Shown one piece after another: positions 11,353-22,819 of a stretch of 64,000 bases of DNA. The position numbers and the translations under genes were made by a program. The notes under the pieces are model-generated. The model had not been told where the DNA came from. It saw only the letters and a list, made by a program, of their open reading frames with translations, and searched no databases. Position 1 is the first letter of the stretch, and every line of letters begins with the position of its first letter. Origin of the DNA: Heracleum sosnowskyi (lineage: Eukaryota > Streptophyta > Magnoliopsida > Apiales > Apiaceae); contig CM061238.1 of NCBI GenBank assembly GCA_030848705.1, positions 75,230,685 through 75,294,684 of the forward strand, written 5' to 3'.

Positions 11353-14095
11353 TCAGAAATTCTCAAAGTTCATCATTCCAAGTTCATTCACCAATTTATT
11401 GAAAGTAGCTTCAGGTAGTGGCTTGGTGAATATATCAGCTAGTTGTTGATCAGTAGGAACAAAGTGAAGTTCAATTGTTCCTTCCAGAACTTGTTCTCTT
11501 ATGAAGTGATATCGAATACTGATGTGTTTAGTAAGAGAATGTTGAACTGGATTTCCTGTCATTGCAATAGCACTTTGGTTATCACAATAAATAGGGATTT
11601 TTGAGTATGACAGACCATAATCTAACAATTGATTTCTCATCCATATTATCTGAGCACAACAACTTCCTGCAGCAATGTACTCGGCTTCTGCAGTTGAAGT
11701 GGAAATGGATTTTTGCTTTTTACTGAACCATGAAACTAGTCTTCCACCCAAAAACTGACAGCTTCCTGAAGTACTTTTCCTGTCTATTTTGCATCCTGCA
11801 AAATCAGCATCTGAATAACCACACAACCCAAAATCTGATTCCCTTGCATACCAAAGGCCAAGTGAAGAAGTGCCTTTGAGATATCTGAAAATTCTTTTGA
11901 CTGCTATCAGATGGGGTTCTCTAGGTTTTGCTTGAAATCTTGCACACAGACAGGTTGCAAACATGATATCTGGTCTACTTGCAGTGAGATACAATAAAGA
12001 GCCAATCATTCCTCTGTAGTGTGTTACATCTACCTCAACACCTTGATCAGGATCAAGTTTGGTAGTTGTAGCTATGGGAGTTGTAACAGGAGAACTATCT
12101 TGCATGTTAAACCTTGTCAATAAATTCCTTGTATATTTAGACTGATTGATAAAAATCCCTTCATCAGTCTGTTTAACTTGAAGACCAAGAAAGTAACTCA
12201 TTTCTCCCATCATGCTCATTTGATATCTTGACTGCATAAGCTTGGAAAACTTTTCACAAAGCTTAATGTTTGTTGACCCAAAAATGATATCAATAGCACC
12301 TCTTTTGAATCCACTTTCCAGTAAGAATAGAGCTAAAGTTTCATACCATGCTCTTAGAGCTTGCTTTAGTCCATAAAGTGCCTTATCCAATCTGTAGACA
12401 TGATCTGGATAGTTAGGATCAATGAAACCAGGAGGTTGCTCAACATACACTTCTTCCTCCAGTTCTCCATTTAAGAAAGCACTTTTAACATCCATCTGGA
12501 AAACCTTGAATTTCCTATGTGCTGCATAAGCAAGAAATATCCTGATGGCTTCTAGTCTTGCAACAGGAGCAAAAGGTTCATCATAATCAATTCCCTCTAG
12601 TTGAGAATACCCCTTTGCAACTAGTCTTGCTTTGTTTCTGATTATTACTCCATCAGAATCAGTCTTGTTCTTGAAAATCCACTTTGTACCAACAATTGAT
12701 CTATTCTTTGGTCTTGGTACCAGTTTCCAGACTTCATTTCTTTCAAATTCATTCAGTTCCTCTTGCATTGCAGTAACCCAATCAGCATCTTTAAGTGCAT
12801 CTTCAACTTTCTTTGGCTCCTCCTTGGATAGAAAGTTATTGTATAGACATTCATTTTGAGTTGCACTTCTTGTTTGAACACCTGCATCAGGATCCCCAAT
12901 AATCAAATCAGGAGTATGACTTGCAGTCCATTTCCTCGCTGGTGTTAAATTGTTTCTTGAAGTAGATGCTCTCCCTGGATTGGTGTTATCTTGATTTGAA
13001 GAACTTGCTTGTCTTGAAGCTCCCCCTGAATTATTGCTATTTCCTCCTGATAAGTTATCAGGATCATCACTTGAATCAGTATCTGTAGAATTATGTCCTG
13101 ATGATTGTGTTCACTCTGAACTTGTAGTAGAATGATGTTGCTCCCCCTCAACATTAGCACTACTAGAAGTATTACTATTGATTGCATCATCAGTATTTGC
13201 ACCATCAGCATCTGGTGTGTCATCAGGATTTGGTGACCCATCAGGATCTGATGTATGGACAGGATCTGATTCACTTTCTTCAGGTTCCTTGGTAGCTTCA
13301 TTTTCAAAAATCAATCTATCATGAGAGTCTTCATTGATTCCAGCTATCTTCTTGTCATCAAAAGATACATGTATTGACTCCATGACAGTCCTTGTCCTCA
13401 AATTAAAAACTCTGAAGGCTCTTGATGCAGGATAGCCTATGAAAATTCCTTCATCAACCTTTGTTTCAAATTTCCCTAGTTGTTCAGGATGAGTTCTGAG
13501 AACAAAACATTTACAGCCAAACACATGCAGATGCTTCAGACTTGGTTTCTTTTCCTTGAGTGACTGATAAGGAGTAACACCATGTCTGTTTATTAATGTG
13601 AGATTTTGAGTGTAGCATGCTGTGTTGACTGCTTCTGCCCAGAAATATGTAGGTAATTTTGCTTCTTCCAACATAGTTCTGCCAGCTTCAATAAGAGTTC
13701 TATTTTTCCTTTCAACTACTCCATTTTGCTGAGGTGTGCCAGGAGTAGAGAATTGTTGAATGATTCCTTTGTATTTGCAGAACTCTTCCATCTTTGAATT
13801 CTTAAATTCAGTACCATTATCACTTCTCAGTATCTTGACTTTGTACTTTGTGGTTGTCTCAATCATTCTTACATGATCCAACAGAACTTCAGGAGTCTCA
13901 TCTTTTCTGTGCAAAAAATACACCCAGGTGAATCAAGAATATTCATCAACAATTACAAGAGTGTACCTTTTCTTACTGATGGACATGATGTTGACTGGAC
14001 CAAACAGATCAAGATGTAGCATGTGATATGGTTCTCCAATAGAGGATTCTGATTTACTCTGGAATGATGTCCTTCTTTGTTTTGCTTTCTGACAT
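11353..14095 (-). pseudogene. TE-A pol, 3' part: integrase, RT, RNase H, dead
   Basis: It continues pol from the point where TE-B inserted. Visible in order: the integrase core with RSDNGTEF and QQNGVVERKNRTL (second Asp and the Glu of the DDE triad), a low-complexity linker rich in PD and S, the RT with VPRPKNRSIVGTKW and FQMDVKSAFLNGELEEEV, then RNase H with STAEAEYIAA and the tail TDQQLADIFTKPL. Lesions: a TGA in the integrase at about 13932-13934 (AGA in TE-B), a TGA at 13111-13113 (TCA in TE-B), and an in-frame 63-nt deletion at 12288-12292 that removes 21 residues including the YVDD catalytic box. The RT also reads LKQALRAWYE where relatives have LKQAPRAWYE. The protein cannot reverse-transcribe. 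Confidence 0.93.
14091..14095. repeat. Target-site duplication of TE-B (left copy, GACAT)
   Basis: GACAT precedes the TE-B LTR here and is repeated at 39932-39936. Removing one copy restores the TE-A pol frame at the end of the GAG-pre-integrase zinc region. Confidence 0.95.
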
Positions 14096-14702
14096 TGTTG
14101 CCCAGTAATAATCTATTGTAGAAGGGGGGTTGAATACAATAGAGTAAGATAATCGACTTCTTAATGTATATATCACAAATATGAAAAGAAAGATAACAGC
14201 TTTATTAAATCTGATATAAAACTGTTACAAACTCTCTCAAGAAATTCTGATGTTCTTGAGAGCTGCTAGTTTACAAAAACTCTCTCAAGAAATTCTGTTC
14301 TTAAGAGCTTCTCTTCGATTATGTTCTCTCTCTAATGAATAAATAAATCGAAACCAAGACTGTGTTTATATAGTGCACACAGCTTCTCTATCAATAACAA
14401 GATAAGTCCTAATCAATAACAAAGATAGAAACCTATCCTTAATCAATAGCTACATTCTACAAACCAGGAACAAATAGAATAAACTTCCATGTTTATCTAG
14501 ACTCCAAATATAACTCGAAGTAGGAATCCTGATCAGCTTCAAGTTCTGATGATCAATCCTGATCATAGTCTGAGTAGGAATCCTGATGATCAATAAGATA
14601 CTGACGCTTGATCAAATACTGATGACCATGCAATACTGATGACGTCAGCAATCCTGATCAGTTGAGTCTAGCTTCTGACGATCATTGAATTCTGATCTAA
14701 CA
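14096..14702 (-). repeat. TE-B 3' LTR
   Basis: TGTTGCCC...CTAACA on the plus strand. The TATA box in element sense is at about 14364-14373. It carries four CCTGA words plus several variants (TACTGA, TTCTGA) in the same orientation. The purine tract GGGGGAGAT (element sense) abuts it at 14703-14711. Confidence 0.93.
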
Positions 14703-14811
14703 ATCTCCCCCAATCTCATACTTTGTGAAATAAAGTATAGATTCCAAATATTCAATGATGTCAAAAACATGTATCAAAATGTACGAGTATCTTCAGAAAC
14801 AACTTATCTGT

Positions 14812-16595
14812 TTAAGCTTTTTGATAGAACAGATTCATCTTCAAGAAGTTGGATAATAAACTTTCTTCTTTTTCTTCAAGAATTTGAATCAGTCTTTCCT
14901 TAAGATTTCTGAGTTCTTCATCTTCCTCCTTAATCTGGTAGATAGCTGCTCTGAGATTCTGTATGGAGCTTTTCTGTAGACTGTGCTCTTCAAGCAAAAG
15001 ATAAGCAATTTCCTTCCCATCAGGATTGAGAGTAAGTTGGGTCATACCAAAAGTTACTTCTTTAACAGCAGTACCTCTTTGCATTTCCACATCCTGACCT
15101 CTTTGATTTAAGTACATGGGAATATAATTACCATCGAAATTACTGTTTCCATCCAGTCTTCTTCTTATAGTTGACAAAATCATGTCAGCCCATACTTTGT
15201 ACACTTGGTTCTTCCATCTTAACAGATAGTGAACATATTTCAGTTCCTGTGTAGTTTTCATCAGCAGATCTTGAATAGATAGAATCTTCACACTACCATC
15301 TTTCATGAAGTACAGAAGCTTTTCTTTCTTTTCAAAACCATCATGACAATCTATAACTATATCAACAGCTAATAAATTGTTCAGATTTTCAGAAGTTAAA
15401 GTACCTCCAATTTCAGTTAAGGAGTAAGGATCAACATAAGTCATGTTTAGAAATTCAGCATCCCTGTGTCCAATACCTCCTCTTGTGTAACTTGACATTT
15501 GCTTCAGATTCGAAAACATCTTTAACCAGAGTGTTTTTTATCTAGCCATATCAGACAAATCAACAACACTTGAAGCACTTGTAATAATTCCACCAGTCTG
15601 AAAATTGATAGGTGTATCACAACTTAATGTGCTAATATGTTTCCACTTCTTATCCTTTTCCTTTTCAAAAACATAGCTTCTTTCCAGTAAAGATTCTTGT
15701 CTGCTTGAATTTCTCCATTTTCTTTCATTTGAAACTTTAAGCCTTTGTAGATAGAGATTGAAATCTTCATTTGTTCTCTTTGTAATATCTCTTCTTATGG
15801 CTTCTTCTTCTTCATCTACTTCTTTGTTGTGACAATCAACAACAGTAGATAAGATTATCAAATCAACCTCTTGCAGAATTTCAGATTCATTAGGATCTTG
15901 AATGATGTCAGGATTAGAATCTTCAATTTGATTTGTATTGCTGAGAGTTGATTTACTTGATTTTCTTCTCAATTCAGGTTCTTCTTCAACAATTCCATCA
16001 TCACCAAAAGTAGATCTGTCAGGAACTACTAGAGTTTGAATAGGTTCAGGAATTTCTTCAATTCTTAACCCTCTAGACCTTGTCTGTCTAGGTACTGTTT
16101 GAGTTGAAGAACCTCTTTTACTTCTTCTAGCACCTCTCCTACCTCTGCTTCCTCTACCTCTAGCAGGAGCAGTATAGCTTTCCATTGTCTCTCTTTGTAG
16201 TCTCAAGAATTCTTCATGTGAGAGATCTGGATATTCTTCACTTGCTGTAGAGAGTGCTTTTCTTGCAAATAATTGTTGAACTCTTTTATCAGTGTGATAT
16301 AGAGTAACAATTCTGCCGTCTTTTGTAGAAAACTTCTGGAATAAATTTGATGCATCTTCAGGATTATCAATAATTACATCTTCATCACCTTCAGGAATTG
16401 TAGCAAGAATGTGTCCATGACCAGGTGTCAGGATTTGATCTTCCGTCAGGATCTGAGATTGCACCAATGTTCTTACTGTCTTAACTCCAGAATCAGAAAC
16501 ATGAGTTGACTGCGTTGTTTGACTTTGAGAAGTTTGGATTGTCTTCATAATAACAGCATCAGAGGTTTCTCCTTGTATCGCTTTGTCACCACCAT
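14812..16595 (-). pseudogene. TE-B accessory ORF, 3' part, downstream of TE-C
   Basis: It continues the accessory ORF from the TE-C insertion point, starting near DKAIQGETSDA. It contains a glutamine/serine stretch, EEYPDLSHEEFL, an RGRGSRGRR basic patch, IEEIPEPIQTLVVPDRSTF, and a C-terminal part with EELRNLKERLIQILEEKEE that looks like a coiled coil. A TAA at 15538-15540 interrupts the frame where TE-A reads TCA. The TE-A stop lies four codons further on, where TE-B has TGG. The two stops are therefore independent private mutations, and the family protein is continuous here. Confidence 0.88.
16591..16595. repeat. Target-site duplication of TE-C (left copy, ACCAT)
   Basis: ACCAT precedes the left TE-C LTR and is repeated at 30395-30399 after the right LTR. 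The undisturbed TE-A homologue reads through this point without the insertion. Confidence 0.95.
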
Positions 16596-18169
16596 TGTAA
16601 CAGCCCCAAATCCGGGGTCGGGGATTTAGGGTTGTCACGATCCATGTACTCCTTGCCTTACCTGTATTACTCGCACCATTCATAATTCACCTGCTCATGA
16701 CCCCACAACATATGTCTCACACACACACACAGGTTAGAGTCTCAGAAATGACACAATATAACAACTGCGGAATAAATAACTTTTATTACAATACCCAAAT
16801 GTCTTTTGAATCTGTTACTGATACAATTTCTAAGTATTGTTACATTACCAACTCAGCCTTCTGATGCTCACAATCCTCTAATACTATTCATGTCTATACA
16901 TAAGTTGAATACCAAAAGCCGTAGCCTGATTCGACTGGTTCGTACTACTCTCGGGATCGCTGCTAGAAACTGCTTAATGGAAACGCCTTGCGAGGTACGT
17001 GCCGTCCCATTGGCATCCTGCTTCGCTGCTATATAATATATATGTAATAATAGCAAGAGTGAGCGATAGCTCAGCAAGGTAATGAAAGTATGGCATAATT
17101 CTGCCTTTTATTCAACCCAGAAATAAAGCGGGTATACGACAATACTTGTCAAAATATCTTGATGCTGAAATCATTTCCTTATCGGAACATATTCCAAAAA
17201 TAGTACCTTTATTGTACTTCAAATATCATTCATAATATTTCTGCAACTTTGCTATATTATGAACAAAGTTCTAGTATAATATAAAAGGTGAGGTTTCAAA
17301 GTAAACCAATATAACCTTTCCAAAAATATCTGCTATATAAGCAGAATATCAACACATATCTTAAAAGATGAAGTTATAAGGTGATTCAGTATAAACAACT
17401 CCCTTACCATAACTCATGTTATGTAAGGTATCCACAGAGTCATAACTCATAAAATAAAAGATGGAGTTGCATGAATTTATTGCCACTTCATTTTCAAACA
17501 CTTTCGACCCCCTGCCAACATGATTGGTTTTTCATCCCAATCCATGTTGCAGGAATATCCAAATTGGATGATGAACCAATACTGGAGTTGCTACCGCGTC
17601 CGCTGTGCCTAACCTTGCTATGATCAGTAGCAGGTCGCACCGCTCAAATAGTTCTCTACATGTAGATGGAAGTATCACGACGGCCTGACATTGTCTACCG
17701 CCTTACTATGACCTCCCGCCCATTTGGGGCAATTTAAAGTTGGATGGGCCCACGCAACTTGACCACTTACACCACTCCTAGTTCAGATGAAATCCATGAC
17801 TCTGAAATGTAAAGATCGTCCTCCTTTCCCCAAGTGTAACACTTGTTGATACGACTCCACTAAGTAGTTATATCTAGGTTGGAAAGGAAGATTCTCCAAT
17901 ATTTCCCAAGCTATGCTTGTTAATGGATATCGACTTGTTCCATGAATTTACCCCTCGATTATTGAGGTGGTAACCCAACATTAGACTGGCAGCAATTAAA
18001 TTGCTCCAAGAAAATATCTGTCCCTTGACAGTTTTTGAATTGAGAGTTTAAAAAGAGTAGTAGTCACTTAAATCAGGTTTCCCATATTTTTGATAGTTGA
18101 GCGAGTATTTAAATCCTCTTTAAAAGACAGATTTAAATGGGAAAAACATTGTTTTGGGAACCTCTTTTG

Positions 18170-18680
18170 ATTTACAAATACTTAATAATATTTATTAAAT
18201 AAGTAAATCTTAAATGAATATTTGAAAATAATATTCATTAAGTAAGTAATCCTCAAATGAATATTTGAAAATAATATTCATTAAATAAATAATCCTCAAA
18301 TGAATATTTACAATAATATTCATTAAATAAATAATTAATCTTCAAATTAATATTCAAAAATAATACTCATTAAATAATCCTCAGATAATATTCATAATAA
18401 TATTCTTCGATTAAGTAAACCTCAAATGAATATCTGAAATAATATTCCTTAATTAATAAACCTCATTTGGATATTCGAAAATAATATTCATTAACTAATT
18501 AATCTCAATTGAATATTCAAAATAACATTCATTAAACAATTAAATCTCAAATAAATATTCAAAAGTAATATTCAATAAATAAATAATCCTTAAATGAATA
18601 TTCACACTAATAATCTTTAAGTCAATAATCCTCAAATGAATATTCATAAATAATATACTTTAAGTAAATAATTAATCCTC
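18170..18680. repeat. AT-rich array of short palindromic units in the TE-C left LTR
   Basis: About 500 bp are built from imperfect repeats of TGAATATT...AATATTCATTAA joined by TAATCCTCAAA spacers, roughly 40-60 bp apart. Each unit is close to self-complementary. The same array is at about 27070-27580 in the other LTR. Confidence 0.8.
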
Positions 18681-20864
18681 GAATAACAGTACCCGATATC
18701 TTTATCGGAAAATAACCTTTAACATATACAGAATTATAATTACTTCTGATCTAAAGAAATATCATACGCCCTTAACCTAGGGCCTTTATAAAAACCTGGC
18801 TTATAACTGATATCCCATATCTAGCTTATAAGCCAATTACCAAATCATTTCCAAGTAATAACCTTCGAATGAGGTAATATTCAAATAACATTCCTCAAAT
18901 CATTTCCATGTAATTAATACTTTCTAGAAATATAATTAATGTTTAATAATAGCAGTCCTCAAAATAATTAGTACACTGCCGCTGGAATCCCTCCGGGTTT
19001 CCACGGCTATCTCCATATCTCAAATACTGACTCCCGGTCTAGAGTCGAAAACAAGAAGTATGCTCTTATCTCTAGAGCTACAAGGTATACCGGTTTATAA
19101 CTACTTCATCTCAAAGCTCATATATAAGCCAAAATCAAACTCTATTTTATACAATATATAACATGTATCGCAAAACTATATAACTCCACACATGGCAAAA
19201 GCAGTAATATATAATCAATACTTCAAAGTATAGATTTAGAAAACTTGCCACAATACTCACAACAAAGATTTGATATATATAACTTGGGAATACACAAGTA
19301 TTGAATATTTGAAAATATACCTACTCTGAACAATAGAGTAAGGTTTAGTAAACTTGCCTGATGCTCGAGAAGTGATAGGGGTTCGCGACGATGCCAGACA
19401 ATCTAGACAAAGTCAAACGAAAACACACGGTTAATCCCCTCGATAAACCACTTATAACTTAATGCTTAAACACGTAAGCGAAACACAACCAAGGCATTAC
19501 TAGCTCCTTATAGGCTCATACTAAGTCCATGTTATTCGTCAAATACTTATATCACAAGTTTGGTTTGAAATCCATTCTCAAATCCAAGTTATACTTAACC
19601 ATTTGGAACCTTGGTTTCTAAGTCTCGTTTTCAGTGGTTTTCACTTGCGCGACCTCGACTAAAACATTTTTATCAAATCGAAAAATAATCTTTTTAATCC
19701 GAATCGTTTTCGTGAGCCTTCCTAACTGTCTCTAGTATTATTCCTCAAAGTTTCACATTTTAATACGGCTCCGAAGTGGTCCAAATATAGCCTCAAAGTT
19801 TCTGAACAGAGAAGGGTTGTTCCTCCGAACGACGTTTACTAAAACTCACTTTTCTCTTAAACCGTAATTCGTATGGACATGATCTTTATATCAAAACAAA
19901 CCTTAAAACAAGACCTACATGTTCATGGTCAGTTCTGTTCAAAAATATTACCAGACCAGTTCGTAATCCTTGCTCAAAACAGCCTTAAATCAAATGGGCA
20001 TTACGACGGCTATAATCGTAACGTTTCCCGGTTTTTGTTATGTCAAAACCTCTTAAAACCAAATCAATTCAACAACACAACCATCTTTACAACATAATCA
20101 GTTTATATACTTCAAGAACATATCACCAACATCAACCAACAACAAGTATCCATCAAGAATTAACCATACATACTCCAAACTCCATAATCATGCTTATTCT
20201 TAAACATTACTAGAAACTTCACTTAAATCTCAACATAAATCAAAGGGTGGATGAGTGGTATACCTTCCTTGATGCTCTACCAACGCTAACCAGTGGCCAC
20301 AACCACTCAACAAGCCTTATATACTCCTTACAAAGCTTAAACCTTAAGATTCAATCAAGAAAACAAGTTAACAACTTTCGGAGTTACTATTCATCATCAC
20401 TTTGTAAAATCCATATAACATTGAAAAACAAGAGTTTGGTGCTAAGATTTTTACCAGACCTTGTACTCTTCATAATCTTTCTTTTGAGCTATAGATCGCC
20501 AAATTTAAAGCTTCCTAGCTAGGGTTTTGAGTCCCATCTTCCCGCTGGACAGAAACTGGACAGTTTGGGGTTCTCCAACTTGGGGAAGGGATTTGACAAG
20601 GCTACACCCCTTTGCTGGCCATGAAATTTTGATCGAATGTTACCCATGGAGTGGAGAAGCTATGGTTAAAATTTGGTGATTTAAGGATGGATAGAAATGG
20701 AGTTATGGATTTTTCTTTGGACTCTGTTTCTGCTGGGCAGAAAATCTGGAGAGTTCTTCTCTTTCTTTTCTTCTTTTCTTTTTCTTTTGTTTTTGGATAA
20801 TCATGCTTGAAATGCTGATTTTTTGTTAAAGTGGTGAGTCATCACATTGTCCTTGTCATCAGGA

Positions 20865-20911
20865 CACGTGTCAAGCCATGGAGTATCATGGTGGCAAAGC
20901 AGGGACACGTG
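20865..20911. promoter_or_regulatory. Pair of G-boxes in TE-C left LTR U3
   Basis: GGACACGTGTC occurs twice, with CACGTG at 20865-20870 and 20906-20911, about 550 bp upstream of the TATA box in element sense. G-boxes bind plant bZIP/bHLH factors. Whether these act is inference. The copies in the other LTR are at 29764-29769 and 29805-29810. Confidence 0.5.
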
Positions 20912-21495
20912 TCGCGCATGCATGCGTTTGGTTAAAGTAGCTTTACTGATTCGTTTCTTTTCACATGGATGATCCAAATGTTGCATCCCTCGAATTAATC
21001 TTGTTACATGTTACTTCCATGTCTATATTTAATCCTGTCATAATTTCAATCCTTAATCCATGATTCGTTCGCTTAATCACTTAATCTCGTTATAAAGTAT
21101 CAGCGGTTTCTAGAACCTTCGTTTCACTGTCTCAGTGGTTCTCGTTCTAAATTCTCAAATCAAATAAAATAAAATTCCAAAATATTAAATCCTCAAATCC
21201 TTAATTTAATATCTCATTTCTTGAATATAATAATATATAATTCGCTGCCCGGTCAAATACTACACCAAAATAAAATTTGGAATTTCTGAATTCCGATCGT
21301 CTTTGCATTCACTTATTTACTCCGTAGATCACTAATATGACTTCCGAATATCCACACTACGTCTCGTACATAGGTGGCATGAAAAACTTTGTTAATTCTC
21401 AAAATCACTATTCATCCACCAAATTCACTATTCACTGATGCACTTAATCATAATAAGAAAAGTTTTAAATTTTTCCAAAAATTCGGGTTATTACA

Positions 21496-21910
21496 TTCTC
21501 CCCTCCTTAAAAGGATTCCGTCCCGGAATCAACTTAGGAGTAACTGGGGTACTTCTCTTCCATTGCACTTTCTAACTCCCAGGTGGATTCTTCCACCTCT
21601 TGATTTTCCACAAACCTCTCGCTAGCTTGGCAACCTCGTCACTTAGCACTTGCTCTTTTCTATCCGTGATTTCCACAGGTTATTCTTTGTAAGTCAGACC
21701 AGGTTGTATATCTACCTGCTCGTACTCTACATATGCCGGGCATCTATAGTATACTGACGTAGCATTGACACATGAACCTCGTTATGACCATTCTACAAGT
21801 TTGGGGGGTAAGGCTGGCTCGTAGGCCACCTTCCTGTCGCGTCTTAAATCTCAGATGGCCCAATGAATCTCGGGCTCAACTTCCCTTTCTTTCCAAATCT
21901 CATTAATTCC
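21496..21910 (-). pseudogene. TE-C integrase C-terminus and chromodomain tail, degenerate
   Basis: Translating the minus strand with frame changes gives RFGKKGKLSPRFIGP, a YELALPP segment, VDIQPGLTYKE, DRKEQVL and finally VEESTWELESAMEEKYPSY. This is the usual end of Tekay/Del chromovirus polyproteins, where a chromodomain follows the integrase GPY/F module. Stops and frameshifts interrupt it. GGAGGGGAGAA (element sense) next to the LTR at 21496-21506 is the polypurine tract. Confidence 0.85.
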
Positions 21911-22500
21911 TTCCATGAGATACCTTTAGCATCACGAATCTCTACCTCATATTCTCTATCTTGTTTGCACAGAAATACACCAGCATAAACTTGTTTGCCA
22001 TTCATCAACTTGCCATTTAGCTTATCAGTAGCCGTACTATCTCTATACTCGCGGGCTTAGTCCGCATACTTTCTATGTCTATCTTGGTTGTCACTAGCCG
22101 CTTGTTGGTGAAATCTTTTGTCTTCCTAGTTTGTTGGACTAATTTGGGTTTTGTGTAAAATCTCATCCTTTAATTCCCGATCATTCGGAATCCATCTCTG
22201 TCCCATTTTAATTAAGGGTATCGGCCACCACATTGGCCTTCCCCGGATGGTAGTGTATCTCACAGTCATAATTCTAGGTCAATTCTAGCCATTTCTCCAT
22301 CTCACGTTATCTACTATCACGGATAACTCAAAGTCTATTCATTACATTCCCTAAAAATTTGTGGGTGCATAGTCAATCCCAAAAGAACCTCGCTGAAAAC
22401 TCGAAGTGTCTATTCCCGGTACGAATCGCAGCCTTGGGTATATCCTCGGATTTAACTTCCAACTGGTGATACCCAGTTCTTAAATAAATTTGGAAATACA
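21911..22500 (-). pseudogene. TE-C RT and RNase H fragments
   Basis: On the minus strand DLRTGYHQLEVK and DIPKAAIRT (about 22425-22488) match the core of gypsy reverse transcriptase. A stretch with NYDCEIHYHPGKANVVAD (about 22205-22300) matches the end of gypsy RNase H. The RT catalytic part and the integrase core are missing. Only an integrase-tail stretch (SDNQDRHRKYAD) remains between 21950 and 22130. The order is right but the content is too reduced for any enzyme. Confidence 0.8.
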
Positions 22501-22598
22501 CAACGTTCTTCCGCTGATCAAACAATCATTTACAAGGGTACCTATTATTTAAAGGTCCTGACAGTGGGCTGCTTGTTGGAGGTAGCCCTGTTTGAAAC

Positions 22599-22802
22599 CT
22601 ACTGGCTTTCTTTTATTCTGTGTTCACAAACTCCGGAGCAAACCTCAATAATTCGGAAAAACTTGGCCTCATACTCGGTCACAGTCATGGTTTCTTGTTT
22701 TAACTCTTTAACTTTCATTTCCATCCGGGTCTCCATATATTTCCGGAAATTATTCCTGCTGCACCTCTCCCAAGTCACAATACCAGCTCCCTTTGACTCC
22801 AT
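22599..22802 (-). pseudogene. TE-C gag fragment
   Basis: A 67-codon open stretch on the minus strand contains FRKYMETRMEM, LKQETMTVTEYEAKF and IIEVCSG. This is the conserved centre of the retrotransposon gag domain (W..F...F / MTVTEYE..F). The zinc knuckle expected downstream is not visible. It lies just upstream of the RT remnant in element sense, as expected. Confidence 0.75.
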
Positions 22803-22819
22803 CGTCAGTACTTATCTTG

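Larger units (their letters stand above)
16596..21495 (-). repeat. TE-C 3' LTR (4,900 bp)
   Basis: On the plus strand it runs from TGTAACAGCCCCAAATCC to GGGTTATTACA. The TATA box in element sense (TATATAAGG) is at about 20317-20325. Upstream in U3 lie two G-boxes. Short open frames of 60-90 codons inside it are repeated unchanged in the other LTR and have no coding character; I do not call them genes. Confidence 0.93.

Noticed and set aside
16806..17077. Overlapping frames of about 70 codons on both strands, repeated at 25705-25976
   Set aside because: Again an LTR duplicate; both strands are open by chance.
19873..20522. Open frames of 74 and 91 codons, repeated at 28772-29421
   Set aside because: They lie inside the two TE-C LTRs and owe their conservation to LTR identity. 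The products lack domain character.
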